Source: JALZKA01 sp963715405 (GTDB lineage: Bacteria > Actinomycetota > Thermoleophilia > Solirubrobacterales > 70-9). Taken from it: DNA of 64,000 nt. The stretch lies in contig OY970239.1 in NCBI GenBank assembly GCA_963715405.1, positions 1,798,001 to 1,862,000 of the forward strand. Reading direction: 5' to 3'. The position numbers and the translations under genes were made by a program. Under the pieces are notes generated by a model that was not told the origin of the DNA, ran no database searches, and saw only the letters and a program-made list of their open reading frames with translations. This document shows, piece by piece, positions 48,090 to 57,058 of this stretch; within the stretch, counting starts at the first letter, position 1, and each line of letters opens with the position of its first letter.

Positions 48090-51000
48090 GCGGAGGCGAC
48101 GCAGAAGCGCGGCCCGACGCCCGAGCAGCGGGCGGCAATCGAGACGCGCGACCGCGATGTCTTCTGCGAAGCGGGTGCCGGCACCGGCAAGACTCGCGTC
48201 CTCGTGGGCCGCTACGTGGGAGCCCTGCTCGACGACGACGTGAAGATCGACGAGATCCTGGCCTTCACCTTCACCGAGCGCGCGGCCGCGGAGCTTCGCC
48301 AGCGGATTCGCCGTGAGCTCGCTAGCCGCGGCGAGCGGCGCCTGGCGCGCGACACGGAGGGCGCCTGGGTCACCACCATCCACGGCTTCTGCCGCCGCCT
48401 TCTGGCCGCACACCCCGTGGCGGCCGGCCTCGATCCGCGCTTCCGCGTACTCGACGCACCCGAGTCCCAGCGCCTGCTCTCCCAGGCGGCCCGGGAAGCG
48501 GTCGAGGCACTCGTGACCGCCGGCAACGAGACCGTCGCGCGCGTCACCGCTGCTTACCGGCCGTGGCGAATTCGCGACATCACCCTCATGGCGCACGAGC
48601 GGCTGCGAAGCCAGGGGATGGCCGCGCCGCGCCTGCCAGAGGTGGGCGAGCCCAAGCGCTCGCAGAAGGACGACGATCGTGAGCTGAGCGTTGACGAACG
48701 GCGCTTCGCACTCGAGGCGAGAGCCGCGTTCGACGCGGTGCTCGAGGAAACGACCCGGCGGTACTCGGAGCTCAAGCGGATCCGCTCGGGCCTCGACTTC
48801 TCAGACCTCGAGATTCACGCCGTCGAGCTCCTTCGCGCATCCCCCGCCGTCAGCGACGTCTGGCGCGGGCGCTTCACGCACCTGATGGTGGACGAGTTCC
48901 AGGACACGAACCGCGTCCAGCTCGACCTCGTGGAAGAGCTTCGCGGGCCCGGTACGAGGCTCTTCACGGTGGGCGACGAGCAGCAGTCCATCTACCGCTT
49001 CCGAAACGCCGACCTCGAGGTCTTCCGGGCGCAAAGGCGGAAGGCGGAGGAGTCGCCGGCAACAGAGGTTCTTCCCCTCCGCGGCAACTTCCGCTCGCGG
49101 CCGCCGATTCTCGGCGCGGCGAACGCGTTCGGCGACACGCTCCTTGAGAACTTCACCCACCTGAGCGTCGGAGAGGGCTCCGATCAGGCCGTTCCCGGCT
49201 CGCCCGAGGTAGAGCTTCTCCTCACCTATCAGGAAGGTAAGGGCAAGGATCACTTGAAGTGGAAGGACCACGAAGCGCTCATGCGGCTGCCTCAGTCGGA
49301 GGGCGACCCGGCGATCGTCGCGCAGGCGCGCGCCCTCGCCGAGCGGCTGCGCGAGCTGGTCGACGACAAGGAGGTGAAGCGCGGCGACATCGTCGTCTTG
49401 CTCCGCGCTTTCACCCACGTGGACGCCTACGAGGAGGCGCTGCGGCGCTTCCGGCTCGAGCCCTACGTGGTCGGCGGCCGCGGCTACTGGTCCCAGCAGC
49501 AGGTCGAGGACATCCTGCGCCTCCTCGGCGTGGTCGCCAACCCGCTCGACGACGAGATGCTCTTCGGCGCGCTTGCCTGCCCGGCCGTCGGGGTGACGCC
49601 CGACGGCCTCTGGCTCCTCCGCGCCGCGGCGGGCGGTGGGCACGTGTGGCCCGCGCTCGAGGCCGGCTTCGGCAAGGCGCCTGGCGAAGAGTCGGACTTC
49701 GAGCTCGCCGAGCCGGAGCGGCTCGATGAGATCGAGGAAGGCGATGCCGAGAAGCTCCGGGGCTTCTGCGTGGAGCTCGCCGCGCTGCGCGCAGAGGCGC
49801 CTCTCTTGCCGCTCGACGTGCTGGTCGAGCGGGCGATGAACGCGTTTTCCTACGACCTCGCGCTGCTCGCCAAGAGCCAGCCGGCCGGGCGCATGGCGAA
49901 CGTCCGCAAGCTGATGCGGATCGCAGCGGAGTTCGAGCGAAACGAGGGGCGAGACCTGCGCACATTCCTCGTCCAGGCCGCCGAGTCGACCAAGCGCGAC
50001 GAGCGCGAGGGGCTGGCGCCGGTACAGGCGGAGGATCACGACGGCGTGCGCATCATGACGGTGCATGGGGCGAAGGGCCTCGAGTTCCCCGTGGTCGCCG
50101 TCCCCGAGCTCGACCGTGCGCTCCAAGCGGGCCACAGGAACGCCGACATCTGGATCGGGCGGGTCTCCGACGAGGGCGAGCCCTGCCGGTTCGGCCTCCG
50201 CCTCGCCTTCCCGACCGCCAAGTCGTTCGGCGTATGGGAGCTCGAGGAGCTGAACTCCGAAGAGAAGGAGGCGGAGGCCGAGGAGTCGTGCCGTCTCGTC
50301 TACGTGGCGATGACGCGCGCGAAGGACCGCCTGCTCCTCTCGGGCCTCTACAAGGACAAGGACTGTGTCGCGGCGGAGCCAGAGCCGAAGGACAACGTGC
50401 TGAAGCGCGTGCTGCCTCAGCTCGTCGACGCAGGCTGGGAGGAAACGAGCGGGCTCGTCCGCGGGCCGGTGCCTCTCCAGGTGCGCGTTCAGCGCCCGAG
50501 CGAGGAGCGCGCGAGGGCACTGACGCCGGCGCCTGCTTCCCCCGCGCTACCGCCCGAGGACGTCCTGGGGGCGATGCCGCCGATCCTCTCCGAGGGCAGC
50601 TCGGCCGTCCCGCTCGGGCACCTCTCCTACTCCGCGCTCGACGCCTTCAAGCGCTGCGGCTACCGCTTCTACGTCGAGCGAGTCCTCGGCGTCCGCGCCG
50701 GGCTCGTGACCGCCGCGGCTCCGCGCGAGGACGACGGCGACGAGGTCGAGGACGAGGCACGGGCGTCAGATGAGCTCCACGAGCCTGAGGAAAGCGAGGC
50801 GGGTGTGGGTGGCACGGGCCCCTCCCCCGCCCTCGCGCTCGGCAACACGGTCCACGCCGCGCTCGAATGGAGCGCGCGGGCCGGCTGGGAGCACCCCGGC
50901 TCAGAGCGGCTCGCCGCGCTGCTCGCTCGCGAGGGCGTGGAGGACGAAGAGGTCTTGGGCCGGGCGACGCGGCTTGTGGATGGGTGGCTCCAGAGCCCCC

Positions 51001-51500
51001 TGCGCCAGGAGCTCGAGGGGTTCCGGCTCCGGCCCGAGGCGCCCTTCGTCCTGCCCCTTGGCGGGACGGTGCTTCGCGGCAACATCGACCTGTTGGCGTC
51101 CCGGAACAACGACAGCGATAACGGGGATGGTCCTGTCGTGGTTGATTTCAAGACTGATCGGGTCGGCTCGGGTGGAGTCGAGGCGCTGGGCGAGCGGTAT
51201 GCATCGCAGCGGGCGGTTTACGCGCTCGCGGCGGCGGGCGGCGGTGGAGGCGGGGTCGTGCGGACCGCCCACGTGTTCCTCGAGCGCCCGGACGAGCCGG
51301 TGGTCGAGGACTTCGACGACTCCGCGCTCGCCACGGCGCGTGCGAGCCTCGAAGGGTTGGTAGCGCAGATCCGCACGGGGTCCTTCGAGGTGACGCCCGA
51401 GCCCTACGCCGCGCTGTGCTTCGGCTGCCCCGCAGCACCGCGCCTTTGCCCGCGCCCGGCCTGGCGCCCGAGCCGCGACGCCCCCGCGCCAGTCCGATGA
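48086..51500 (+). CDS. addA: AddA-like UvrD-family helicase/nuclease, likely frameshifted at its start
   Basis: The SF1 motifs are: Walker A CEAGAGTGKTR, FTFTERAAAEL, VDEFQDTNRVQ, GDEQQSIYRFR, TVHGAKGLEF and YVAMTRAKDRL. The C-terminal nuclease has RGNIDLLAS, VVDFKTD and a CFGCPAAPRLC cysteine cluster. The frame with Walker A has no usual start codon before GTG 48204, which is past Walker A. GTG 48086, overlapping the addB stop (GTGA), would give MSGGDAEARP and then TPEQRAAIE if one C of CCC at 48113-48115 is removed. I therefore place the start at 48086 with a one-base indel; read-through from addB is the alternative. Confidence 0.85.
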
Positions 51501-51512
51501 CCCCACAGACCA

Positions 51513-51558
51513 CGAACGTCCCGCGTTGAGCCCTATAGGTCACAGTGTCGGACGTTCG
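51513..51558. repeat. 46-bp inverted-end repeat, copy 1
   Basis: It begins CGAACGTCCCGCGTTGAGCC and ends GTGTCGGACGTTCG, so the ends CGAACGTCC and GGACGTTCG are exact inverted repeats. A second copy follows at a 63-base period. It lies just after the addA stop. Confidence 0.7.
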
Positions 51559-51575
51559 TTCGCCGAGACGCCCAG

Positions 51576-51621
51576 CGAACGTCCCGCGTTGAGCCCTATA
51601 GGGGGTGGTGTCGGACGTTCG
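51576..51621. repeat. 46-bp inverted-end repeat, copy 2
   Basis: Identical to copy 1 except for a few central bases. Its TTG at 51589 is in frame with the next gene and may be its start codon. Confidence 0.7.
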
Positions 51622-52212
51622 CCTAAGGAGAGGCTTGCGGTCTTCGGGTATGGGTCGCTTGTGAGCCGCGTTTCGATCGCCGAGACGCTTGGGCACGAGG
51701 CGCCGCCGCCCGTGCCGGCGCGGCTTGCCGGCTGGCGCCGGCGCTGGTCCATCTACCGCGTGAATACAGCTCATGAGAAGGTGTTCGAACGCGTCGATGG
51801 CGAGCCGTTCGAGCACGTCGTCGGCTTGAATCTCGAGCGCGCGCCCGACGCGGCCGAGGAGGAGTGGCCGAACGGGGCGCTGATCGAGCTGACGGAGGCA
51901 GAGCTCGAGCGCCTTGACCTACGGGAAGTGCGCTACGACCGGGTGGAGGTGACGGAGGGTGTTAGGGCTCGCGGCGTGAGCTTCGGCCGGGTCTACGCAT
52001 ACACGGCCAAGGCGGCCCACTTCGCGCGCGAGACTCCGCCGAACGCGATCGTGATTGCGTCGTACGTGCAGGCATGCAGGGCAGCATTCGAGGAGCTCGG
52101 GCCGGGAGCCTGGGATCAATTCATGGCAACCACGGGGGAACCTCCGGCGCCCATGGTCGACGCCCGCCTCGTCGCGGACGCTATCCCCGAGGGCAACCCC
52201 CGCGCCTGGTAG
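51589..52212 (+). CDS. Gamma-glutamylcyclotransferase-like protein
   Basis: The conserved part starts RLAVFGYGSLVSR, the YGSL substrate-binding motif of the GGCT/AIG2 fold. The likely catalytic Glu is in LREVRYDRVEV, following NGALIELTEAELERLD. Such enzymes open gamma-glutamyl-amino acids to 5-oxoproline; interestingly the window starts with a gene of the oxoprolinase family. No ATG, GTG or TTG lies between the 46-bp repeat and the YGSL motif, so TTG 51589 inside the repeat is the nearest start; TTG 51526 in the first repeat is in the same frame. Confidence 0.78.
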   Translation: MSPIGGGVGRSPKERLAVFGYGSLVSRVSIAETLGHEAPPPVPARLAGWRRRWSIYRVNTAHEKVFERVDGEPFEHVVGLNLERAPDAAEEEWPNGALIELTEAELERLDLREVRYDRVEVTEGVRARGVSFGRVYAYTAKAAHFARETPPNAIVIASYVQACRAAFEELGPGAWDQFMATTGEPPAPMVDARLVADAIPEGNPRAW

Positions 52213-52214
52213 CG

Positions 52215-52859
52215 CTAAGTGGCCTCGTAGCGCAGGTGCGTGACGGCCGGGCTATCGATGACCCTTGTCACACGAAGGTCTCGCGCGCCTTCGAGGTCGC
52301 CCTCGAATAGGCGGGTGCCGCCGCCGAGGAGGACGGGGGCGATGTGGATCTGCATCTCGTCGATCAGGCCTGCCGCCAGGTACTGCTGTGCGACGTTCGC
52401 GCCGCCAGAGATCTGGATGTCTTCTGAGCCCGCGGCGTCGCGCGCTCGCTCGAGCGCCGACTCGATCCCGTCAGTGACGAACTCGAAACGGGTCTCGCCC
52501 AGCTCAAGGGTCTCGCGAGGATGGTGCGTGAGGACGAGGACCGGCACCTTGAACGGCGGATCGTCGCCCCACCAGCCCTTGAACGGGTCGTCGCCCCAGG
52601 GACCGTCCTCGCCGCAGAACATGCGCTTTCCCATGATCACGGCCCCATGGCTCGCCGTTGCCTCGGCCATCACGTCGTCGTCTGCGCCGGTCTCCCCCTC
52701 CGCGGGGTCGTAGCCGTGCGCCTCCTTCCAGCTCGCGGCGCGGACTGCCCACTCGTGGAGCTTCTCACCGCCGGCTCCGAGCGGCTCTTGGAGAGTGGGC
52801 CGGGGCCCTGCGATATAGCCGTCGAGGGACATCGAGATGTCGAGCTTGAGCTTGCTCAT
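52215..52859 (-). CDS. Dihydrofolate reductase-like/RibD C-terminal domain protein
   Basis: This 214-residue protein has the bacterial RibD_C/DHFR fold: KLDISMSLDGYIAG at the start, GAVIMGKRMF, PVLVLTHHP, and ISGGANVAQQYLAAGLIDE followed by APVLLGGGTRLFE. Members reduce pyrimidine or other substrates with NADPH, and many have no known substrate. AAGGAGG directly before ATG 52859 is a strong ribosome-binding site. It lies 9 bases after the MFS pump gene, so the two form an operon. Confidence 0.85.
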   Translation of the reverse strand: MSKLKLDISMSLDGYIAGPRPTLQEPLGAGGEKLHEWAVRAASWKEAHGYDPAEGETGADDDVMAEATASHGAVIMGKRMFCGEDGPWGDDPFKGWWGDDPPFKVPVLVLTHHPRETLELGETRFEFVTDGIESALERARDAAGSEDIQISGGANVAQQYLAAGLIDEMQIHIAPVLLGGGTRLFEGDLEGARDLRVTRVIDSPAVTHLRYEAT

Positions 52860-52868
52860 GGTGCCTCC

Positions 52869-54365
52869 TTAATTCGTTGAGAGCGCGGGCTCCCGGGTCG
52901 CCTCAACTTCAGAGCCTGCCCGCTCGTCGCTTCCTTGCTCCTCGGCCGGCACCTCCGCAGGCGCCTCGATCACGAAGGCGGCGACCGCGACGCCCACCGC
53001 GACCAGGGCGGCACCGACCCAGAAGGCGACGTGATAGCCGCTCACCAGGGCGGACGCCTGGCTTGCGCCCTCGCCGAGCAGGTTCTCCGTCCGGGTCGCC
53101 GATAGCGTCGCCAGCACCGCGAGGCCCAGGGCCGCTCCCACCTGCGCGGTGGTATTGACGAGGCCCGAAGCGAGCCCGGCGTCCTCCTGCGTTGCGCCCG
53201 ACATGGCGAGCGTCATCAACGCCGTGAACGAGACGCCGGCTCCGACGCCGAGTAGCAGCATCGGCGGCAGGACGTGTTCGACGTAGACACCGTCGACGGG
53301 GGTGCGTGTGAAGAGCGCCAGCCCGAGTCCGATCAGGGTCGCGCCCGGGATCAACACGTGCTTAGGACCGAAGCGATTGATTAGCCTGTCCGAGTAGCGA
53401 ATGGACATCACGCCCATCGCGAGCGTTGCCGGCAAGAACGCGAGCCCGATCTCGAGCGCGTCGTAGCCGAGCACCTCCTGCATGTAGAGGGAGCCGAGGA
53501 AGAACATCCCGAACATGCCGGCGACCATCAGCGCCTGGACCACGTTTGCGCCTGACACATTGCGCGAGCGGAACATGCGCAGCGGGATCAGCGGGTTCTG
53601 GGCACGCGCCTGGCGCAGGATGAACGCTGCGAGCAGGGCCGACGAGATTCCGCCGAGAAGGAGCGTCGAGCCGCTCCCCCAGCCGTCTTCTGCCGCCGGC
53701 CCGACGATCGTGTAGACGCCGAGCATCAGCGCGCCCGTGATGAGGACTGCGCCGGGAATGTCGGTGCCCTTGTCGAAACCGAGCCCCTCGTCTCGCTCGA
53801 CCAACCGGTTCGCCGCAAGCGCGGTGGCGATGCCGATCGGCAGGTTGATGAAGAAGATCCAGTGCCAGTTGATGGCCTCGGTCAAAATGCCACCGGCCAG
53901 AAGTCCAATTGAGCCGCCGGCGGATGCCACGAATGCGTAGACGCCAAGAGCCTTAGCCTGCTCCTTCGGCTCGGTGAACATCGTGACGATCATCCCGAGG
54001 ATCACCGCAGATGTGAGCGCACCGCCAACGCCCTGGACGAAGCGTGCGGCCACCAGAAGCTCCTGGCTCTGCGCGACACCGCATACGAGCGAGGCAGCCA
54101 GGAAGATCGCCATCCCGGCCATGAAGACGTTCTTTCGCCCGAGGAGGTCACCGAGGCGACCCGACAAGAGGAGAAGGCCGCCGAAAGCGATCAAGTAGCC
54201 GTTGACCACCCAGGCAAGGCCCGACTGGCTGAATCCGAGGTCATCCTGGATCGCGGGCAGCGCGACGTTCACGACCGTCATGTCGAGGACGATCATCAGA
54301 AAGCCCGCACAGAGGACGTAGAGGGCGATCCAGCGGTCTCGGTCTGTTGAGGAATCGGCGGTCAT
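52869..54365 (-). CDS. MFS drug efflux pump, DHA2 (EmrB/QacA-like) type
   Basis: This 498-residue protein has about 14 membrane helices. Motif A is GRLGDLLGRKNVF; the first helix ends in FLMIVLDMTVVNVALPAI, the DHA2 motif D1 region; motif C-like glycine-rich helix is present near AGGSIGLLAGG. It probably exports drugs or cations using the proton gradient. ATG 54365 is chosen for its AAAGGAG ribosome-binding site; the frame is open further upstream. An AGTCCT palindrome upstream suggests a repressor site. The DHFR-like gene is downstream. Confidence 0.88.
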   Translation of the reverse strand: MTADSSTDRDRWIALYVLCAGFLMIVLDMTVVNVALPAIQDDLGFSQSGLAWVVNGYLIAFGGLLLLSGRLGDLLGRKNVFMAGMAIFLAASLVCGVAQSQELLVAARFVQGVGGALTSAVILGMIVTMFTEPKEQAKALGVYAFVASAGGSIGLLAGGILTEAINWHWIFFINLPIGIATALAANRLVERDEGLGFDKGTDIPGAVLITGALMLGVYTIVGPAAEDGWGSGSTLLLGGISSALLAAFILRQARAQNPLIPLRMFRSRNVSGANVVQALMVAGMFGMFFLGSLYMQEVLGYDALEIGLAFLPATLAMGVMSIRYSDRLINRFGPKHVLIPGATLIGLGLALFTRTPVDGVYVEHVLPPMLLLGVGAGVSFTALMTLAMSGATQEDAGLASGLVNTTAQVGAALGLAVLATLSATRTENLLGEGASQASALVSGYHVAFWVGAALVAVGVAVAAFVIEAPAEVPAEEQGSDERAGSEVEATREPALSTN

Positions 54366-54402
54366 CGGTCTCCTTTCGTTGGGTGGAGACACCATACCAT
54401 AC

Positions 54403-54419
54403 AGTCCTAAAAAAGGACT
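54403..54419 (-). promoter_or_regulatory. Palindromic operator candidate AGTCCT-N5-AGGACT before the MFS gene
   Basis: A perfect 6-base inverted repeat with an A5 centre lies about 38 bases upstream of ATG 54365, just before TATGGT on the minus strand, a possible -10. Similar A/T-centred palindromes are bound by small winged-helix or TetR-type repressors of efflux pumps. No regulator gene is adjacent. Confidence 0.5.
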
Positions 54420-54432
54420 CCTGCCTTCTAAA

Positions 54433-55809
54433 TCAGGACGGCAAGGACGCCTTCTCCGCTCCACTCCCAAACTTACGCACCGCGGCGTAATTGATCGCCC
54501 AGAGCACGAGGCCGATGCCGATGAGGATGCCCGCGCGCGCCCAGTCCTCCCCGGCGACCTGGGTCATCAGGGTGATTGAAACGGCAACGCCCAGGACCGG
54601 AATCGGCCACGGCACCACGAAGTGCTCGTAGTCCACGCGGTCGCGGCGCAGCACGAGGACCGAGATGTTGACGACGGTGAAGACGAGCAATAGCAGCGCG
54701 ACCGTTGTCGCAGCGAGCTTCTCGAGGTTGGCCTCGATGATGAGCCCCGCAGCAACGAGCGTCGTGAAGATGATCGCGACCCACGGCGTCCGGCGGCCTG
54801 AGTGGACGGCCGCGAAAGGCTTGGGCAGGACGCCCTCGCGGGACATTCCGTATAGGAGTCGCGAGGCCATGATCATGTTGATGAGAGCGCCGTTCGAGAG
54901 CGCGAGCAGGCCGATGGCGGAGAACAGCTTCGTATCGATGCCAAGCGGGCCCTGTTCCACCACTTCCAGCAAGGGGCCGGACGACTTCGTCAGGTCCTCT
55001 GTCGGCACTACGGCCGAGGCGCCGATCGTGACCAGGAGATAGACCACCCCCGCGATCGCAATCCCGGCGAAGAGCACCTTCGGATACACGCTGGTCGGGT
55101 TTTTGACCTCCTCGGAGATGTTCACCGAGTCCTCGAAGCCGATCAGCGCGTAGAAGGCAAGCGCGGCTCCCGCGAGCGCGGCCCCGAGGAGCGTCGCGTC
55201 CTCCTTCACCTCGAACGAGCGGCCCAGATCCGCGTCGCCCTGCCCCACGGCGACGATGGAGATGAGCACGATGAGGAGGAGGCCCCCGATCTCGACGAGG
55301 GTGAAGCCCACGTTCAGTTTCACCGACTCGGAGATGCCGCGGAAGTTCACCAGCGCGATGAGGACGATCAGGCTGAGCGCGGCGATCACGACCTTGATGT
55401 CGACGAACTCGCGCAAGTAATCGCCGCCGAACGCACGCGAGAGCGCGGCGGCAGAGGTGATCCCGGACATCGCCACCGCGAACGCGACGAGGAACGAGAT
55501 CAGCGACAGGTTGAACGCCTTGTGGACATAGAGGCCGGCGCCGCCTGCGCGCGGGTACTTCGAGACGAGCTCCGCATACGAGCCGGCCGTGAAGGCCGCC
55601 ATGACGAGCGCGAGCGCGAAGGCGATCCAGATCGCTCCACCGGTCTCGCCGCCGACCTCACCGACCAGCGCGTAGATGCCGCCGCCGAGAATGTCACCGA
55701 CGATGAAGAGGAGCAGGAGCTTCGGCCCGATCGCCCTTCTGAGCTCGCCCTCCCTTTCGCCCGGGCTGCGACCCGCAGCGTCGTCCGTGGCCTGGGAGCC
55801 CTCCATCAT
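54433..55809 (-). CDS. APC superfamily amino-acid permease
   Basis: This 458-residue protein has about 12 membrane helices. The first contains VGDILGGGIYALVGEVGG, the unwound substrate-binding segment typical of APC transporters; FYALIGFEDSVNISEEVKNP is the conserved helix 6-7 region. It likely carries amino acids or related amines by proton symport or exchange. Start ATG 55809 or the adjacent 55806. Monocistronic as far as visible. Confidence 0.88.
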   Translation of the reverse strand: MMEGSQATDDAAGRSPGEREGELRRAIGPKLLLLFIVGDILGGGIYALVGEVGGETGGAIWIAFALALVMAAFTAGSYAELVSKYPRAGGAGLYVHKAFNLSLISFLVAFAVAMSGITSAAALSRAFGGDYLREFVDIKVVIAALSLIVLIALVNFRGISESVKLNVGFTLVEIGGLLLIVLISIVAVGQGDADLGRSFEVKEDATLLGAALAGAALAFYALIGFEDSVNISEEVKNPTSVYPKVLFAGIAIAGVVYLLVTIGASAVVPTEDLTKSSGPLLEVVEQGPLGIDTKLFSAIGLLALSNGALINMIMASRLLYGMSREGVLPKPFAAVHSGRRTPWVAIIFTTLVAAGLIIEANLEKLAATTVALLLLVFTVVNISVLVLRRDRVDYEHFVVPWPIPVLGVAVSITLMTQVAGEDWARAGILIGIGLVLWAINYAAVRKFGSGAEKASLPS

Positions 55810-55864
55810 CCGGACAATACCCCGCCGGCGCGAGGCTCACACTCCGGGCTCGGCGCGCGAGCGC

Positions 55865-57019
55865 CTACGCCGCACAGGGGCCGGTCGCGGCGCCGTCGAG
55901 CCTGCCTTCCAGCGCTTTCGACACGAGCTCGTTCGGGACGCCGAGCCCGCTGGGAGGCCCGTTTGTGATCGAAGACGCGAATACGGTTGCCAGGACGTTT
56001 CCGTCTCCGTCGACGATGGGCCCACCCGAGTTGCCGTTGCGGACCTCGCCGCGAAACGGCGTCATCAGCCGCTCTACCGGGCCCTGTCCGTACGAGTCCT
56101 GGCTCTGGACGGTCCCGGTTCTGCCGAGCCGAGTCGCGGTGAGTGCGAGCGGCCCACCTTCCGGATAGCCAGCCGCTGCGGAAGCCGTCCCCTTGCGCGG
56201 CTTTGGGACCAGATCCAGCGCTTCGCCCACAAGACCCGGAACGCTCAGTACCGCGAGGTCATTCTCCGGCTCGTAGTGAAGCGCCGTGGCGTCGAGGGTC
56301 GTGCCGTCAACTGTCGTCACCTCCGTGTCGTCCTGTCCTGCGATTACGTGAGCGTTGGTCACGACGATCTCGGGCCCCGCGATCCAACCCGAGCCTGTGA
56401 CGCCGAGCCCGCAGGCGCTGCCGGTGACCCGCACGACCGAGAGCCCGGCGGCTTCGACCTCGGGATCGTCAAGAAGCGCCGAATCAGGCGGTCCAACGTC
56501 CGCCTCCGGTCCGCGAACGGCGCGGGTCGGGTCAATGCGCCGTAGCGCGTTCAAGAACTCGCCCGACGGGGGTGCGATGTCGTTGAGCGAAACGAGTATC
56601 GACGAGCGCTGGACTGCCTCCCGCAGTTCGCGCGCGTTCTGACCCGGCAGGTTGAGCGCGACCGCGCCGAACACCCATGCGATCGTCAGCGCGAGCGCTC
56701 CGAAGAGGGCGGCGCCGCCGAGCGAGTCGGCACGCCGCGCGAGATCTCGCCGGGCGAGACGATCGCTCAGGGACCTGCCCACGCCCTCGAGAGCGATCGC
56801 ACCGAAGAGCCCGAGCAGGATCCCCCCGGCCGCCGCGATCGCGGGCGCGTATGGCGACTGCGCACCGCCTTCGAGCAGGGAAGGGGCGAGTCGCGCGCCG
56901 ACCGCGACCCCGGCGACAAAGCCCGCCAGAGGCAGCGCCGAAAGGACCAGGCCGCGCTCCCACCCGATCGCAGCCATTGCGAGCGCGAAGACGACAATCC
57001 CGATGTCAATGGGGCTCAC
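55865..57019 (-). CDS. MarP-like membrane serine protease (CvpA domain plus trypsin-like domain)
   Basis: Residues 1-125 form four membrane helices of the CvpA type. Residues 180-384 are a trypsin-like protease: His224 in VTNAHV, Asp254 in ENDLAVL and Ser331 in NGNSGGP. Cys203 and Cys382 fall where MarP of M. tuberculosis has its activity-controlling disulfide. MarP cleaves the peptidoglycan hydrolase RipA during acid stress. GTG 57019 starts MSPIDIGIVVFAL; longer frames upstream are not homologous. A penicillin-binding protein gene is divergent, 39 bases away, which fits a cell-wall role. Confidence 0.88.
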   Translation of the reverse strand: MSPIDIGIVVFALAMAAIGWERGLVLSALPLAGFVAGVAVGARLAPSLLEGGAQSPYAPAIAAAGGILLGLFGAIALEGVGRSLSDRLARRDLARRADSLGGAALFGALALTIAWVFGAVALNLPGQNARELREAVQRSSILVSLNDIAPPSGEFLNALRRIDPTRAVRGPEADVGPPDSALLDDPEVEAAGLSVVRVTGSACGLGVTGSGWIAGPEIVVTNAHVIAGQDDTEVTTVDGTTLDATALHYEPENDLAVLSVPGLVGEALDLVPKPRKGTASAAAGYPEGGPLALTATRLGRTGTVQSQDSYGQGPVERLMTPFRGEVRNGNSGGPIVDGDGNVLATVFASSITNGPPSGLGVPNELVSKALEGRLDGAATGPCAA

Positions 57020-57058
57020 AGGGGGCTCACCCGGCTTCCGGTCACTATTTTTCCTAGA

